In this document: piece by piece, positions 8,172-17,924 of the stretch
Position numbering within the stretch: the first letter of the stretch is position 1
How the letters are laid out: each line of letters starts with the position of its first letter
Assembly: GCA_016183935.1 (NCBI GenBank)
Contig: JACPDR010000046.1
Location: 1 to 64,000 of the forward strand
DNA: 64,000 bases
Direction: 5' to 3'
From: Caulobacterales bacterium
Lineage (GTDB): Bacteria > Pseudomonadota > Alphaproteobacteria > Caulobacterales > Caulobacteraceae
Position numbers and translations under genes: made by a program
Notes under the pieces: generated by a model
Told to the model about the DNA's origin: nothing
The model's database searches: none
Seen by the model: only the letters and a program-made list of their open reading frames with translations

Positions 8172-8289
8172 GATGGTCTCCGTTGATGAAACGAACCGCG
8201 CAACTGTGACGGTTTCAAGCCCCCGGACGGTGATTTCGGCCGCGGATGATAGAAGCCGGGCGCGCGGGCGTTCGGGCACAAGCTTCGAT

Positions 8290-8988
8290 CTAGACGATCG
8301 GTCCGAACAGGCGACCGACGCCCGCGGTCGCGGCCATGGCGACGGCGCCCCAGAACGCAACCCGCAGGACGGAACGGGGTATGTCGGCGCCGCCCGCCAT
8401 GGCGCCGAGCGCGCCGAGGCCCATCAGCCCGGCCAGCGTCGCCAGGCCGACCCAGATAATCAGGCCCTCCGGCGGCGCCGCCATCACCAGAATCAGGGGC
8501 GGAATGGCGCCGAGGGCGAAGGTCAGGGCGGAGGCCATCGCCGCCTGGATCGGCCGCGCCGTCGTGATCTCCGAAATGCCGAGCTCGTCCCGCGCATGGG
8601 CGCCGAGCGCATCCTTGGCCATCAGTTGCAACGCCACCTGCCGGGCCAGATCTGGTTCGACGCCGCGGGCCGCATAGATGCCGGCCAGCTCGGCGACCTC
8701 GGCCTCGCGATCTCCGGCCAGTTCCGCGGTCTCGCGGGCGAGGTCGGCCTTTTCCGTATCCGACTGGGAACTGACGGAGACATATTCGCCCGCCGCCATC
8801 GACATGGCGCCGGCGACCAGACCGGCGACGCCGGCGATCAGGATTCCGCCGCGCGTCCCATCGGCCGCGGCCACGCCGACGACCAGGCTGGCGGTCGATA
8901 CCAGCCCGTCGTTGGCGCCGAGGACCGCGGCGCGCAACCAGCCGATGCGGGAGACCCGATGACGTTCCGGATGCGCGAGACGACTCAT
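8290..8988 (-). CDS. VIT1/CCC1-family iron/manganese transporter
   Basis: A 232-residue membrane protein from the ATG at 8988. The N-terminus (GWLRAAVLGANDGLVSTASLVVGVAAA) and MSMAAGEYVSVSSQSDTEKADL carry the VIT/CCC1 signatures, followed by a charged cytoplasmic metal-binding region (ETAELAGDREAEVAELAGIY) and three further membrane segments. It would move Fe2+ or Mn2+ across the inner membrane. It lies 59 bases after the cytochrome b561 gene on the same strand and is probably co-transcribed with it from the FixK box at 9660. Confidence 0.9.
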   Translation of the reverse strand: MSRLAHPERHRVSRIGWLRAAVLGANDGLVSTASLVVGVAAADGTRGGILIAGVAGLVAGAMSMAAGEYVSVSSQSDTEKADLARETAELAGDREAEVAELAGIYAARGVEPDLARQVALQLMAKDALGAHARDELGISEITTARPIQAAMASALTFALGAIPPLILVMAAPPEGLIIWVGLATLAGLMGLGALGAMAGGADIPRSVLRVAFWGAVAMAATAGVGRLFGPIV

Positions 8989-9047
8989 GGGAACCAACTC
9001 CGGCCGGGCGCGGGACGCAGCTGCATCGGTCGGGCCCGATCCTCTTC

Positions 9048-9593
9048 TCAGGAGAGACCCGGTAACATGCGACGCAGCGTCCCGTCCCTCAACACATAGT
9101 GGTGGAACAGGGCGGCCGCGGCGTGAAGACCGATCAGCCAATAGCCGGCGACGGCGATCGTCGTGTGCAGGGTTTCGATGCGCTTGCCGAAGGCCGGATC
9201 GGGCGCGATCAGCGGGGGAAGGGTGAAGCCGAAGAAGGGAACCGCCTTGTTCTCGGCGCTCAGCAGCATCCAGCCCAGGATCGGCAAGGCGATCATCAGG
9301 ACGTAGAGGCCGACGTGCGCGGTCGACGCCAGCGCTCCGGCCCAGGTTCCGCGTACACCGCGGCGTGGCGAGATCGTCCGGCCGATCAGCCGGATCCAGA
9401 CCAGACCGAAGACCGAGAGGCCGAGCATGAAATGCCAGGTCTTCAGCCCCTCGCGGATGTCACTGCCGCGCGGATAGAATTCCCGCAGTTCGATACAGGC
9501 GTAAACGGCGGCCAGAAGCGCCAGCATCAACCAGTGCATCACGATCGAAAACCGGGAGAAGGGTGGATGGGCGCGGTATGAGGAGACGGTCAT
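9048..9593 (-). CDS. Cytochrome b561-family protein
   Basis: A 181-residue four-helix membrane protein. The start at 9593 gives MTVSSYRAHPPFSRFSIVMHW, the usual family N-terminus; the long upstream extension is Arg-rich and was rejected. Haem-ligand candidates are the His residues in VMHWLML, TWHFMLGL, ETLHTTIAV and IGLHAAAALFHHYVLRDGTL. CybB-like proteins pass electrons between quinol and periplasmic acceptors. A FixK-type box lies 67 bases upstream, which suggests low-oxygen induction. Confidence 0.9.
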   Translation of the reverse strand: MTVSSYRAHPPFSRFSIVMHWLMLALLAAVYACIELREFYPRGSDIREGLKTWHFMLGLSVFGLVWIRLIGRTISPRRGVRGTWAGALASTAHVGLYVLMIALPILGWMLLSAENKAVPFFGFTLPPLIAPDPAFGKRIETLHTTIAVAGYWLIGLHAAAALFHHYVLRDGTLRRMLPGLS

Positions 9594-9659
9594 GGGATGA
9601 TCCGGCGGCGGCGCTTGGCTGAGGACGGCCAAGCTTCTCACCGGGAAGCCCTCCGCGCC

Positions 9660-9673
9660 TTGATCTGGCGCAA
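9660..9673 (-). promoter_or_regulatory. FixK/FNR-type box upstream of cytochrome b561
   Basis: TTGATCTGGCGCAA fits the FixK consensus TTG(A/C)-N6-(T/G)CAA. It lies 67 bases before the b561 start codon, a distance suited to class II or class I activation. Confidence 0.6.
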
Positions 9674-9711
9674 CCCGTCGCTGACGTTCGAAGCCTCCGA
9701 CCGGCGGTTCG

Positions 9712-9725
9712 TTGATCTCGGTCAA
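9712..9725 (+). promoter_or_regulatory. FixK/FNR-type box upstream of PNPOx-like gene
   Basis: TTGATCTCGGTCAA matches the FNR/FixK consensus (one base off the full TTGAT-N4-ATCAA). It lies about 84 bases before the start at 9809. Confidence 0.65.
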
Positions 9726-9808
9726 GGCCATGGCGCAGGCTCGGCCTACCGTGCCCCACCCGGAGACCAGAGCCGTCGACGGCCGCGTCAAAAAGGGAAG
9801 GGGTGGAC

Positions 9809-11858
<2,050 letters not shown>

Positions 11859-11926
11859 TCGACCGCGTCCCGGTTCGCCGAGCCGTCGTCGATCCGCGGG
11901 CTGCGACGGCCTGGGCTCGAGATCGC

Positions 11927-11940
11927 TTGATCCCGATCAA
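11927..11940 (+). promoter_or_regulatory. Perfect FNR/FixK box (TTGAT-N4-ATCAA)
   Basis: TTGATCCCGATCAA is a perfect FNR-type palindrome 69 bases after the CoA-transferase stop and about 98 bases before the small membrane gene at 12038. It should drive the 12038/12172 pair. Confidence 0.75.
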
Positions 11941-12037
11941 GGCGGTTCTGGCGGCGTGCGGCCATGCTGGGTTGTTCAGGAGCCCGCCATGCCCGAAGCC
12001 TCCCTTCCCCTCATCGCCGCCAAGGCGGCTTGAGACC

Positions 12038-12175
12038 ATGACCGGAGCTATCGCCCAGGCCGTGGTTGTGATCTTCGCGGCGGCCGCCTCGTTGCCCGTC
12101 TTCGTCATGATCGCCCGCCGGACCTTCACCGCGATCCCGGACAGCGGCGCCTCGCCGGGCCCGCGCGGCCGATGA
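12038..12175 (+). CDS. Putative 45-residue membrane peptide
   Basis: A short frame with one hydrophobic segment (IAQAVVVIFAAAASLPVFVMIARR) and a polar tail. It overlaps the DUF1003 start by four bases (ATGA), the main support for translation. The ribosome site is weak. A still shorter 14-codon frame (11988-12032) precedes it. The function is unknown. Confidence 0.4.
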   Translation: MTGAIAQAVVVIFAAAASLPVFVMIARRTFTAIPDSGASPGPRGR

Positions 12176-12720
12176 CGCCTGACCCGCGCCGCCAGGAGCT
12201 CGCCCTGGGCCTGCTGGCCATGCCGTATGCCGATCTCACACCGGTCCAGCGCAGCGTCGTGGATCTGATCGCGGCCGAAACCCCGACCGGACTGACGCCG
12301 GTCCTGGCGGACGGCCGGTCCGGCTGGGACCGGCTCGCGGATCGCATGGCCGAGGTCGGCGGATCGTGGACCTTTCTCGGCGGGTTCGCCCTGGCGATGG
12401 CTCTCTGGATAGGGGCGAACCTGGTCCTCGCCGGCTGGACCCGCGCCTTCGACCCCTATCCCTTCATCTTCCTGAACCTGGTCCTGTCCACCCTGGCCGC
12501 CGTGCAGGCGCCGGTGATCCTGATGAGCCAGAACCGCCAAACCGCGCGGGATCGGCAAGCGGCCGAACACGACTACCGCGTCAACCTGCGCGCCGAACTC
12601 GAGATCATGCGCCTGCACGACCGGCTGCAACTGAGCGAGCGGCAGTTGCAGCGGATCGAGGCCGCGCTCGCCGTCCTGCCCGGGTCGGCGGAGAGGATCG
12701 GCCGCGGCGTCGAACGATGA
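12172..12720 (+). CDS. DUF1003-family membrane protein
   Basis: A 182-residue protein with two membrane segments (FLGGFALAMALWIGANLVLAG; FIFLNLVLSTLAAVQAPVILM) followed at once by the DUF1003 signature MSQNRQTARDRQAAEHDYRVN and a helical, probably coiled-coil C-terminus (LRAELEIMRLHDRLQLSERQLQRIE). The molecular role of DUF1003 is not known. It lies downstream of a perfect FNR-type box and so is expected to be induced at low oxygen. Confidence 0.85.
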   Translation: MTPDPRRQELALGLLAMPYADLTPVQRSVVDLIAAETPTGLTPVLADGRSGWDRLADRMAEVGGSWTFLGGFALAMALWIGANLVLAGWTRAFDPYPFIFLNLVLSTLAAVQAPVILMSQNRQTARDRQAAEHDYRVNLRAELEIMRLHDRLQLSERQLQRIEAALAVLPGSAERIGRGVER

Positions 12721-12782
12721 CCGCGGCCCCTGGCCTCTTCACGGCGGCCGAGATCGGGCGATCAGAGGGTTTCCGGCGCCAG

Positions 12783-13364
12783 CTAGGCGGCGCGCGCGCC
12801 CATCGCGCCGACGCGCTTCAACAGGGCGCCGCGATCCGCGCGCGTTTCGATGCCGCCCAGGACCGTGTCCCGGATGGGCCCTAAGCCGACGAGCGCGAGG
12901 ATGCCCCGCTTCAGCGCCTTGAGCGAGTGGGCGAAGAAGACGGTCCGGTAAACCAGCGCGGGCATGCCCATGGTGACGATGATGCGGACGGAGCGCCCTT
13001 TCAGGCGCCCCGCGCCAGGCGCCGCGGCCTTGCCGCCGAAGGCGAAGGCCGGACGGAAGGCCTGCTCGAACAGCGCCTTTAGTCGGGCCGGCGTTTCGCC
13101 GAGCCAGAGCGGATAGATGATCACGAAATGCTCCGCCCAGGCGAGCTCGTCCTGGAAGGCGAGCACGGCGGGGCAGGGCGTCTCCGACTCCCAGTCGTGA
13201 CGGCTCGCGAGCACGGGGAAATCCATCTCGGCGAGATTGACGCGATGGATGACGTGGCCGGCGCCGGCGGCGCCCTGGGCGTAGGCGGCCGCCAGGGCGT
13301 GGCAATAGCGGCCGGGCTCGGGATCGGGATGACCGTCGAGGATCAGGATGCGGCGGCGGTCCAC
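12783..13364 (-). CDS. Flavodoxin-fold NAD(P)H oxidoreductase
   Basis: A 193-residue protein of the NAD(P)H dehydrogenase (quinone)/KefF-like family. It opens with the FMN-binding strand RRILILDGHPDPEPGRYCHAL; the second FMN loop is FVIIYPLWLGETPARLKALFEQ and the third is IIVTMGMPALVYR. It should catalyse two-electron reduction of quinones or other acceptors. It is the last gene of the minus-strand trio usp-hypothetical-oxidoreductase, three bases after its neighbour, under the FixK box at 14626. Confidence 0.85.
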   Translation of the reverse strand: MDRRRILILDGHPDPEPGRYCHALAAAYAQGAAGAGHVIHRVNLAEMDFPVLASRHDWESETPCPAVLAFQDELAWAEHFVIIYPLWLGETPARLKALFEQAFRPAFAFGGKAAAPGAGRLKGRSVRIIVTMGMPALVYRTVFFAHSLKALKRGILALVGLGPIRDTVLGGIETRADRGALLKRVGAMGARAA

Positions 13365-13367
13365 GCG

Positions 13368-13736
13368 TCAGATGTCCGCGACCCGCTCGACGCAATAGGT
13401 ATGCGTCGCGCCGTCCCCGGCGATGATGGAGACGTATTCGCCGGGCGCGAAGCGTTCATCGCCGAGGCGGAAGCCGGTCGCGTCCTCACGCTCGCCGGGG
13501 AAGTCCAGCACCCAGCGGTCGCCGGTCGTGTGGCGGAGATGGCCGGTGGCGATCGTGGCGTTCCGGGCGAACCGCCGCACGCGGCAGCGGTCGGCCTCGG
13601 CGCGGCAACTGTCGAGATCCAGCCGGCCCTCGTCGTCGAGAAAGGCGACGATGTCATAGCCCGTGCGGGCGTCGCCGTGCGGATGGCCCGGCTCGCGGGC
13701 GAGTTCCAGGCGGATGTGGCGGGGGTGAGCGGTCAT
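13368..13736 (-). CDS. Conserved hypothetical protein in usp operon
   Basis: A 122-residue soluble protein with no signal peptide or membrane segment. Visible stretches are HIRLELAREPGHPHGDARTG, GRLDLDSCRAEADRCRVRRF and the C-terminal FAPGEYVSIIAGDGATHTYCVERVADI, which suggests a small beta-rich fold. I do not recognise a named domain. It is 9 bases from the usp gene and 3 from the oxidoreductase gene, so it is part of their operon and likely acts in the low-oxygen response. Confidence 0.7.
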   Translation of the reverse strand: MTAHPRHIRLELAREPGHPHGDARTGYDIVAFLDDEGRLDLDSCRAEADRCRVRRFARNATIATGHLRHTTGDRWVLDFPGEREDATGFRLGDERFAPGEYVSIIAGDGATHTYCVERVADI

Positions 13737-13745
13737 GGGCGTTCC

Positions 13746-14576
13746 CTAGTGGGCCAGGCAGAGGCAGACGGGGCTGTCGTTGATCAGGTCGCGGGTGACG
13801 CCGCCGAGCGCCCATTCGCGCAGGCGGGCGTGGCCATAGCCGCCGGCGACGATCAGTCCGGCCTGGCGGGCGAGCGCCTCGTCCAGGATCTGGCGGCTGG
13901 CCGGGGCCTCGACCTTGAGGGCGGTCACCGCTTCGGCGGAAATTTCGTGGCGAGCGAGGTGGCGGATCACGTCGGCCTGGTCGGCCTTCACCGCCTCCGT
14001 CTCCTCCGCCGGACAGATGGAATAAAGGGTGACGCCCCGGGCCCGCTGCAGCAGGGGGATGGCGGCCGCCAGCGCGAGGCGCGCCTCGCGGCAGTCCTTC
14101 CAGGCGACGAGGGCGGGCTCGCCGACCGGATTGCGCAGGCGCGTCGGCGGCGTCACCAGCACCGGCCGGCCGCAGCCCATCAGCACGTCGGCGACGTCCG
14201 GCGCATGGTAGGGCGCGCGGGGATTGCGCCCGCCGAGGATGACCAGATCCGCCGCCCGCGCGGCGCGCGAACAGGCCTCGCCGGGGAAGCCGACCTGGCC
14301 GCGCCAGTCCGCCTCGATGTCCCGCGCCCGGACGATGGTCTCGAACCGCGAACGGGCGCTCGCGACCTCGGCCTGCGCCATGTCGCGATAGAGGGTGAAC
14401 AGCTCGCCGACCATGGCCCCGCCGCTCATCGGATCGTACAGCGGCGGCGCGATGGAGCCGACGCACAGGCCGGTCAGGTGGGCGTTGAACGCGTTTGCGA
14501 GGTCGCAGGCCAGTTCGAGGCGGCTGTCGCTCTCGGGGCCGTCATCGACGGCGACAAGCAGGCTGGCGTAAGTCAT
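13746..14576 (-). CDS. Universal stress protein, tandem UspA domains
   Basis: A 276-residue protein with two Usp domains. The first begins YASLLVAVDDGPESDSRLELA; the second carries the nucleotide-binding motif in GLIVAGGYGHARLREWALGG. Tandem-domain Usps of this kind bind ATP and are associated with hypoxia, starvation and energy stress. The start at 14576 places the gene 50 bases from the FixK box at 14626-14639, exactly as far as the divergent cytochrome gene is on the other side. Confidence 0.9.
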   Translation of the reverse strand: MTYASLLVAVDDGPESDSRLELACDLANAFNAHLTGLCVGSIAPPLYDPMSGGAMVGELFTLYRDMAQAEVASARSRFETIVRARDIEADWRGQVGFPGEACSRAARAADLVILGGRNPRAPYHAPDVADVLMGCGRPVLVTPPTRLRNPVGEPALVAWKDCREARLALAAAIPLLQRARGVTLYSICPAEETEAVKADQADVIRHLARHEISAEAVTALKVEAPASRQILDEALARQAGLIVAGGYGHARLREWALGGVTRDLINDSPVCLCLAH

Positions 14577-14625
14577 GGCGGTCTCCATTTCGGGATCAAG
14601 AGAACCGCACCCGACCTCGCGCGCC

Positions 14626-14639
14626 TTGATCAGGATCAA
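14626..14639. promoter_or_regulatory. Perfect FNR/FixK box shared by divergent usp and cytochrome c
   Basis: TTGATCAGGATCAA is a perfect TTGAT-N4-ATCAA palindrome. It lies 49 intervening bases from both the minus-strand usp start (14576) and the plus-strand cytochrome start (14689), so one dimer could serve both promoters. Confidence 0.78.
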
Positions 14640-14688
14640 CGCCGTGCGTTCACCCGTGCGCCAGGGTGAGCGTCACTGGAGACGCACC

Positions 14689-15054
14689 ATGTTCATCCTC
14701 CGCCTCGCCGCCGCCGCCATCACCCTGACCTGCGCCGCCTGCGCAAGCCCCGAGCCGACGTCCACGCCGGCGCTGGCGAGACCCGATATCGCGTCGGAGG
14801 CGGCCGCGCGCGGCCAGCGGCTCGCGGCCGGGACTTGCGCCAGCTGCCACGCAGTGGGGCCCGTCGGCGCCAGTCCGATGCGCGAGGCGACGCCGTTCCG
14901 GGAGATCGTTCACCGCTACCCACTCGACCACCTTGAGGAGGCCTTCGCCGAGGGCCTGGTCACTGGCCATCCGGCCATGCCTCTCTTTGTGTTCCGCGCC
15001 AGCGAGATCGATGATCTGATCGCCTATCTCGAGACCGTGAAGGCCGAGCCATGA
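14689..15054 (+). CDS. Small c-type cytochrome, probable lipoprotein
   Basis: A 121-residue exported protein. The signal region (residues 1-18, LTCAAC) has a possible lipidation Cys. The single haem site is CASCH at residues 50-54 and the distal Met is probably in GHPAMPLF. It should carry electrons in the periplasm, either to a high-affinity oxidase or to a denitrification enzyme. It overlaps the next gene by four bases (ATGA) and has the shared FixK box 50 bases upstream. Confidence 0.88.
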   Translation: MFILRLAAAAITLTCAACASPEPTSTPALARPDIASEAAARGQRLAAGTCASCHAVGPVGASPMREATPFREIVHRYPLDHLEEAFAEGLVTGHPAMPLFVFRASEIDDLIAYLETVKAEP

Positions 15055-15554
15055 AGGTCGGGGAGTCCCAGCCGATCCACGGCCGGGCCGTGACGGCCGT
15101 CGTCGAGGTGCTGGACCGCGAGCGTCTGATGACCCTGGCGTGCAACCGGCCGGACGGCTGGCCGCAGGCCACCACGGTCGGCTATCTCAACGAGGGTCTG
15201 AACCTCTATTTCATCGTCGCCCGGACAAGCCAGAAGTTCGCCAATCTCCAGGCCGATCCGCGCGCCTCGGTGGCGATCCGGTGCGAGAGCGGCGCGACGG
15301 GGGCCGGCGTCGGGATCTCCATGGCCGGCCGGGTGAGCGAGGTCACCGACCCGCAGACGGTTGAGCGGCTCAATCGTCTGGTGATCGAGCGATATCCCCA
15401 GGTGCACGTCTACTGCCCGTCGGGGAGCTCCGTCGCGGTGCTGCGGTTCCGGCCCGCGATCGTCTCCGCCGTCGGCGTGATCCACGGGCGCAGCGACGCC
15501 GAGACCTTCACCGTCGGCGAGGCGGGGCCGGACAGCGTCTCGCATCTGTTCTGA
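15051..15554 (+). CDS. Pyridoxamine 5'-phosphate oxidase-family flavoprotein
   Basis: A 167-residue split-barrel FMN-binding protein (LMTLACNRPDGWPQATTVGYL, SQKFANLQADPRASVAIRCE). It is distantly related to the protein at 9809: both carry the RPDG-PQATTV core and sit under FixK boxes, but they differ in the C-terminal half. Translationally coupled to the cytochrome c gene. The substrate is unknown. Confidence 0.85.
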   Translation: MKVGESQPIHGRAVTAVVEVLDRERLMTLACNRPDGWPQATTVGYLNEGLNLYFIVARTSQKFANLQADPRASVAIRCESGATGAGVGISMAGRVSEVTDPQTVERLNRLVIERYPQVHVYCPSGSSVAVLRFRPAIVSAVGVIHGRSDAETFTVGEAGPDSVSHLF

Positions 15555-15557
15555 GGT

Positions 15558-15571
15558 TTGACGCCGATCAA
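15558..15571 (+). promoter_or_regulatory. FixK/FNR-type box upstream of usp pair
   Basis: TTGACGCCGATCAA (one base off the perfect FNR palindrome) lies 49 bases before the usp start at 15621, directly after the PNPOx stop codon. Confidence 0.7.
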
Positions 15572-15620
15572 GGCGCGGGTCGGCCGATGCGGCCAGGGTG
15601 TCTCCAAACGGAGAACCACA

Positions 15621-16481
15621 ATGAGCCTGAAACGCATCCTCGCCCTGGCCTCGGGCGGCGCCGGCGACGCCTCCGCCCTGGCCTTCGCCGCCTCGCTCGC
15701 AGGGCAGCACGACGGCGTCGCCGAAGTCCTGCCGGTCTATCCGGATTCCGCCGCCGACATGATCGCCCTGGGCATGACGCTCGGAGCCTCGCTCTCACCC
15801 GAGGCGGTCGAGGAGCTCGCGGCGGCCGAGCGCGCCTTGCAGGCCCGCGTCGAGGACGCCGCTCGCCGGGCCGCGAACGAGGCCGACGTGGTCTATGGCG
15901 CCGGGGAGGGGGCGCCCCGGCTGACGGTGTCGACCCGCGGTCTGCGGCCGGCCCTGGCCCTGTCGCGCCAGGCGGCCCTGGCTGACCTGGTGGTGATCGC
16001 CCAGAAGGGCCTCGAGGACGGATCCGTGCGGGAGCTCCTGGGACAGGCGCTGCTGGCGGACCGCGCCCCGGTCCTGGTGGCCCGGGGCGACCCGGAGCGG
16101 CTGGCGGGCCCGGCCGCGATCGCCTGGGACGGCAGTCCGCAGGCAGGCCGGGCGGTCCGCGCGGCCCTGCCGCTGCTGGCCATGGCCAGCAGCATCCACG
16201 TGCTGCAGTGCGTCACCGGCCTTGACCGCCAGTCCGGCGACCCGGACATCGATGCGCTCAACGCCTATCTGAGACTGCACGGCGTCGGCGCCGGAGAGCC
16301 GACCCTGGTGGAAGGGGCCGATGAGGGTCCGGCCCTGCTGGCGATGGTCAAGGCCAGGGAGGCCGGACTGCTGGTGGCCGGCGCCTGGGGCCATTCGCGG
16401 CTGCGCGAGACCATCTTCGGGGGGGCTACTCGCGCCTTCCTGGGCCAGACATACGGCCCCAGCCTGCTGCTGGCGCACTGA
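15621..16481 (+). CDS. Universal stress protein, tandem UspA domains
   Basis: A 286-residue two-domain Usp (LKRILALASGGAGDASALAF at the start; the C-terminal nucleotide-binding loop is GLLVAGAWGHSRLRETIFGG). It heads a compact plus-strand operon usp-usp-lysE-MBL (spacings 1, -1 and -4 bases) driven from the FixK box at 15558. The likely role is an ATP-binding stress regulator; partners are unknown. Confidence 0.9.
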   Translation: MSLKRILALASGGAGDASALAFAASLAGQHDGVAEVLPVYPDSAADMIALGMTLGASLSPEAVEELAAAERALQARVEDAARRAANEADVVYGAGEGAPRLTVSTRGLRPALALSRQAALADLVVIAQKGLEDGSVRELLGQALLADRAPVLVARGDPERLAGPAAIAWDGSPQAGRAVRAALPLLAMASSIHVLQCVTGLDRQSGDPDIDALNAYLRLHGVGAGEPTLVEGADEGPALLAMVKAREAGLLVAGAWGHSRLRETIFGGATRAFLGQTYGPSLLLAH

Positions 16482-16482
16482 C

Positions 16483-17289
16483 ATGGCCGTCCGCGACATC
16501 CTCGTCCACCTGGACGCCCCCGGGACCGTGGGGTCGCTGGTGCCCGCCGCCGTGCAGCTGGCGCGGGACCTGGGCGCGCCCGGCCTCACCCTGGCCGCCC
16601 TGGCCGAGGTCCCGGTGCGCATCAGCGCCGCCCCCCTGCCGTTCGGCCTGCTCAAGGCTTGGGAGCGCGACCTGCTCGATCTGATCGACCGGATGGAGAC
16701 CCGCGCGCGCGCGGCCGCGCCCGATACGCCGATCGAATGGCGCGGCGCGGTCTCGCCCCTGGCCCAGACCCTGCTCGGCCGATGGGGCGTGCGGTCGGAC
16801 CTGATCGTCATGTCGAGCCCGCAGGTCGAGGGCGTCCCGCTCGCCCCGGTCGATGTCGGCGCGGCCATTCTCGCCGCCGGGCGGCCGGTGCTGGTGGCGC
16901 CCCGCCTGTCGCCGAAACTGCGCTTCGATCGGGTGCTCATCGGCTTCAAGGCGACCCGCGAGGGGCGGGCCGCCCTGGCCGCCGCCGTCCCCCTGCTGGG
17001 CCGGGCGCGCCGGGTCCTGATCGCGTCCGTCGGCGCGGCGCCCGCCAGCGACCTGCGCGACGCCGCGGCCTTCCTCCACGGACATGGCGTACGCGCCGAG
17101 ACAACCCTGATCGAGGATGCAGCGGACCGGGACGCGGGCCGAACCCTGCTCGCCCTGGCCGGCGAGGAGGGGTCGGATCTGCTGGTGACCGGGGCCTACG
17201 GCCACAGCCGGACCCGCGAAATGGTGTTCGGCGGCGTCACCCGGACGCTGCTGACGCAGGCCCGCCTGCCGTGCCTGATGGTCCACTGA
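16483..17289 (+). CDS. Universal stress protein, tandem UspA domains
   Basis: A 268-residue two-domain Usp (MAVRDILVHLDAPGTVGSLV; LLVTGAYGHSRTREMVFGG near the end). It starts one base after the previous usp stop. The first domain lacks an obvious glycine-rich nucleotide loop, while the second has it, as is common in this class. Its sequence differs clearly from the upstream usp, so the pair is not a recent duplication. Confidence 0.9.
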   Translation: MAVRDILVHLDAPGTVGSLVPAAVQLARDLGAPGLTLAALAEVPVRISAAPLPFGLLKAWERDLLDLIDRMETRARAAAPDTPIEWRGAVSPLAQTLLGRWGVRSDLIVMSSPQVEGVPLAPVDVGAAILAAGRPVLVAPRLSPKLRFDRVLIGFKATREGRAALAAAVPLLGRARRVLIASVGAAPASDLRDAAAFLHGHGVRAETTLIEDAADRDAGRTLLALAGEEGSDLLVTGAYGHSRTREMVFGGVTRTLLTQARLPCLMVH

Positions 17290-17924
17290 TGCCGCCGCTC
17301 GGCATCGACCCCCAGGTGCTGCCGGCCTTCGCCTTGGCGATGGCGCTGATCGAGCTGACCCCGGGCCCCAACCTGGCCTGGCTGGCCCTGCTGGCCGCCT
17401 CGCGGGGACGCACGGCCGCGATGCGGGCGATCGCCGGGATCACCGTCGGGCTGTCGGCCTGGCTTCTGGTGACCCTGCTCGGCCTGTCCCGCACCCCGCT
17501 GTTCTCCGAGCCAGGGCTGGAAGTCCTGCGCTGGGTCGGCGCCGCCTACATGGTCTGGCTCGCCTATGAGGCCTTGAAGCCGCGGGCCGGCTCCGCGTCC
17601 CGTCCGGTCCACGATCGGCCGTTCGTCCGGGGCCTGGCCGCCAACCTGCTCAATCCCAAGGCGGCGATCTTCTACCTGGCGCTGCTGCCCGCCTTCATCA
17701 AGCCGTGGGCCGGTCCGGTCCCGGTGCAGATCCTCATCCTGGGCGGCATCCACATCGCCATCAGCGTGGCGGTCCACGGCGCGGTCGTTCTCGGCGCCGC
17801 CGAAGCGGCCTCGAGGCTGCCGCCGCGCTGGGCCTTCGCCCTGCGTCTCTTCCTCGCGGCCGGCCTGCTGGCGACCACGCTCTGGCTGCTGTCCATCCCC
17901 CTGTCCCCGGGACCCGCCACATGA
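17289..17924 (+). CDS. LysE/RhtB-family exporter
   Basis: A 211-residue membrane protein with about six hydrophobic segments. The family signature near the N-terminus is LIELTPGPNLAWLALLAASRG; LAANLLNPKAAIFYLALLPAF is the second conserved block. LysE-type proteins export amino acids or related small molecules. It overlaps the usp stop (TGATG) and the MBL start (ATGA), so it is translated as part of this FixK-controlled operon. The substrate cannot be told from the sequence. Confidence 0.87.
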   Translation: MPPLGIDPQVLPAFALAMALIELTPGPNLAWLALLAASRGRTAAMRAIAGITVGLSAWLLVTLLGLSRTPLFSEPGLEVLRWVGAAYMVWLAYEALKPRAGSASRPVHDRPFVRGLAANLLNPKAAIFYLALLPAFIKPWAGPVPVQILILGGIHIAISVAVHGAVVLGAAEAASRLPPRWAFALRLFLAAGLLATTLWLLSIPLSPGPAT

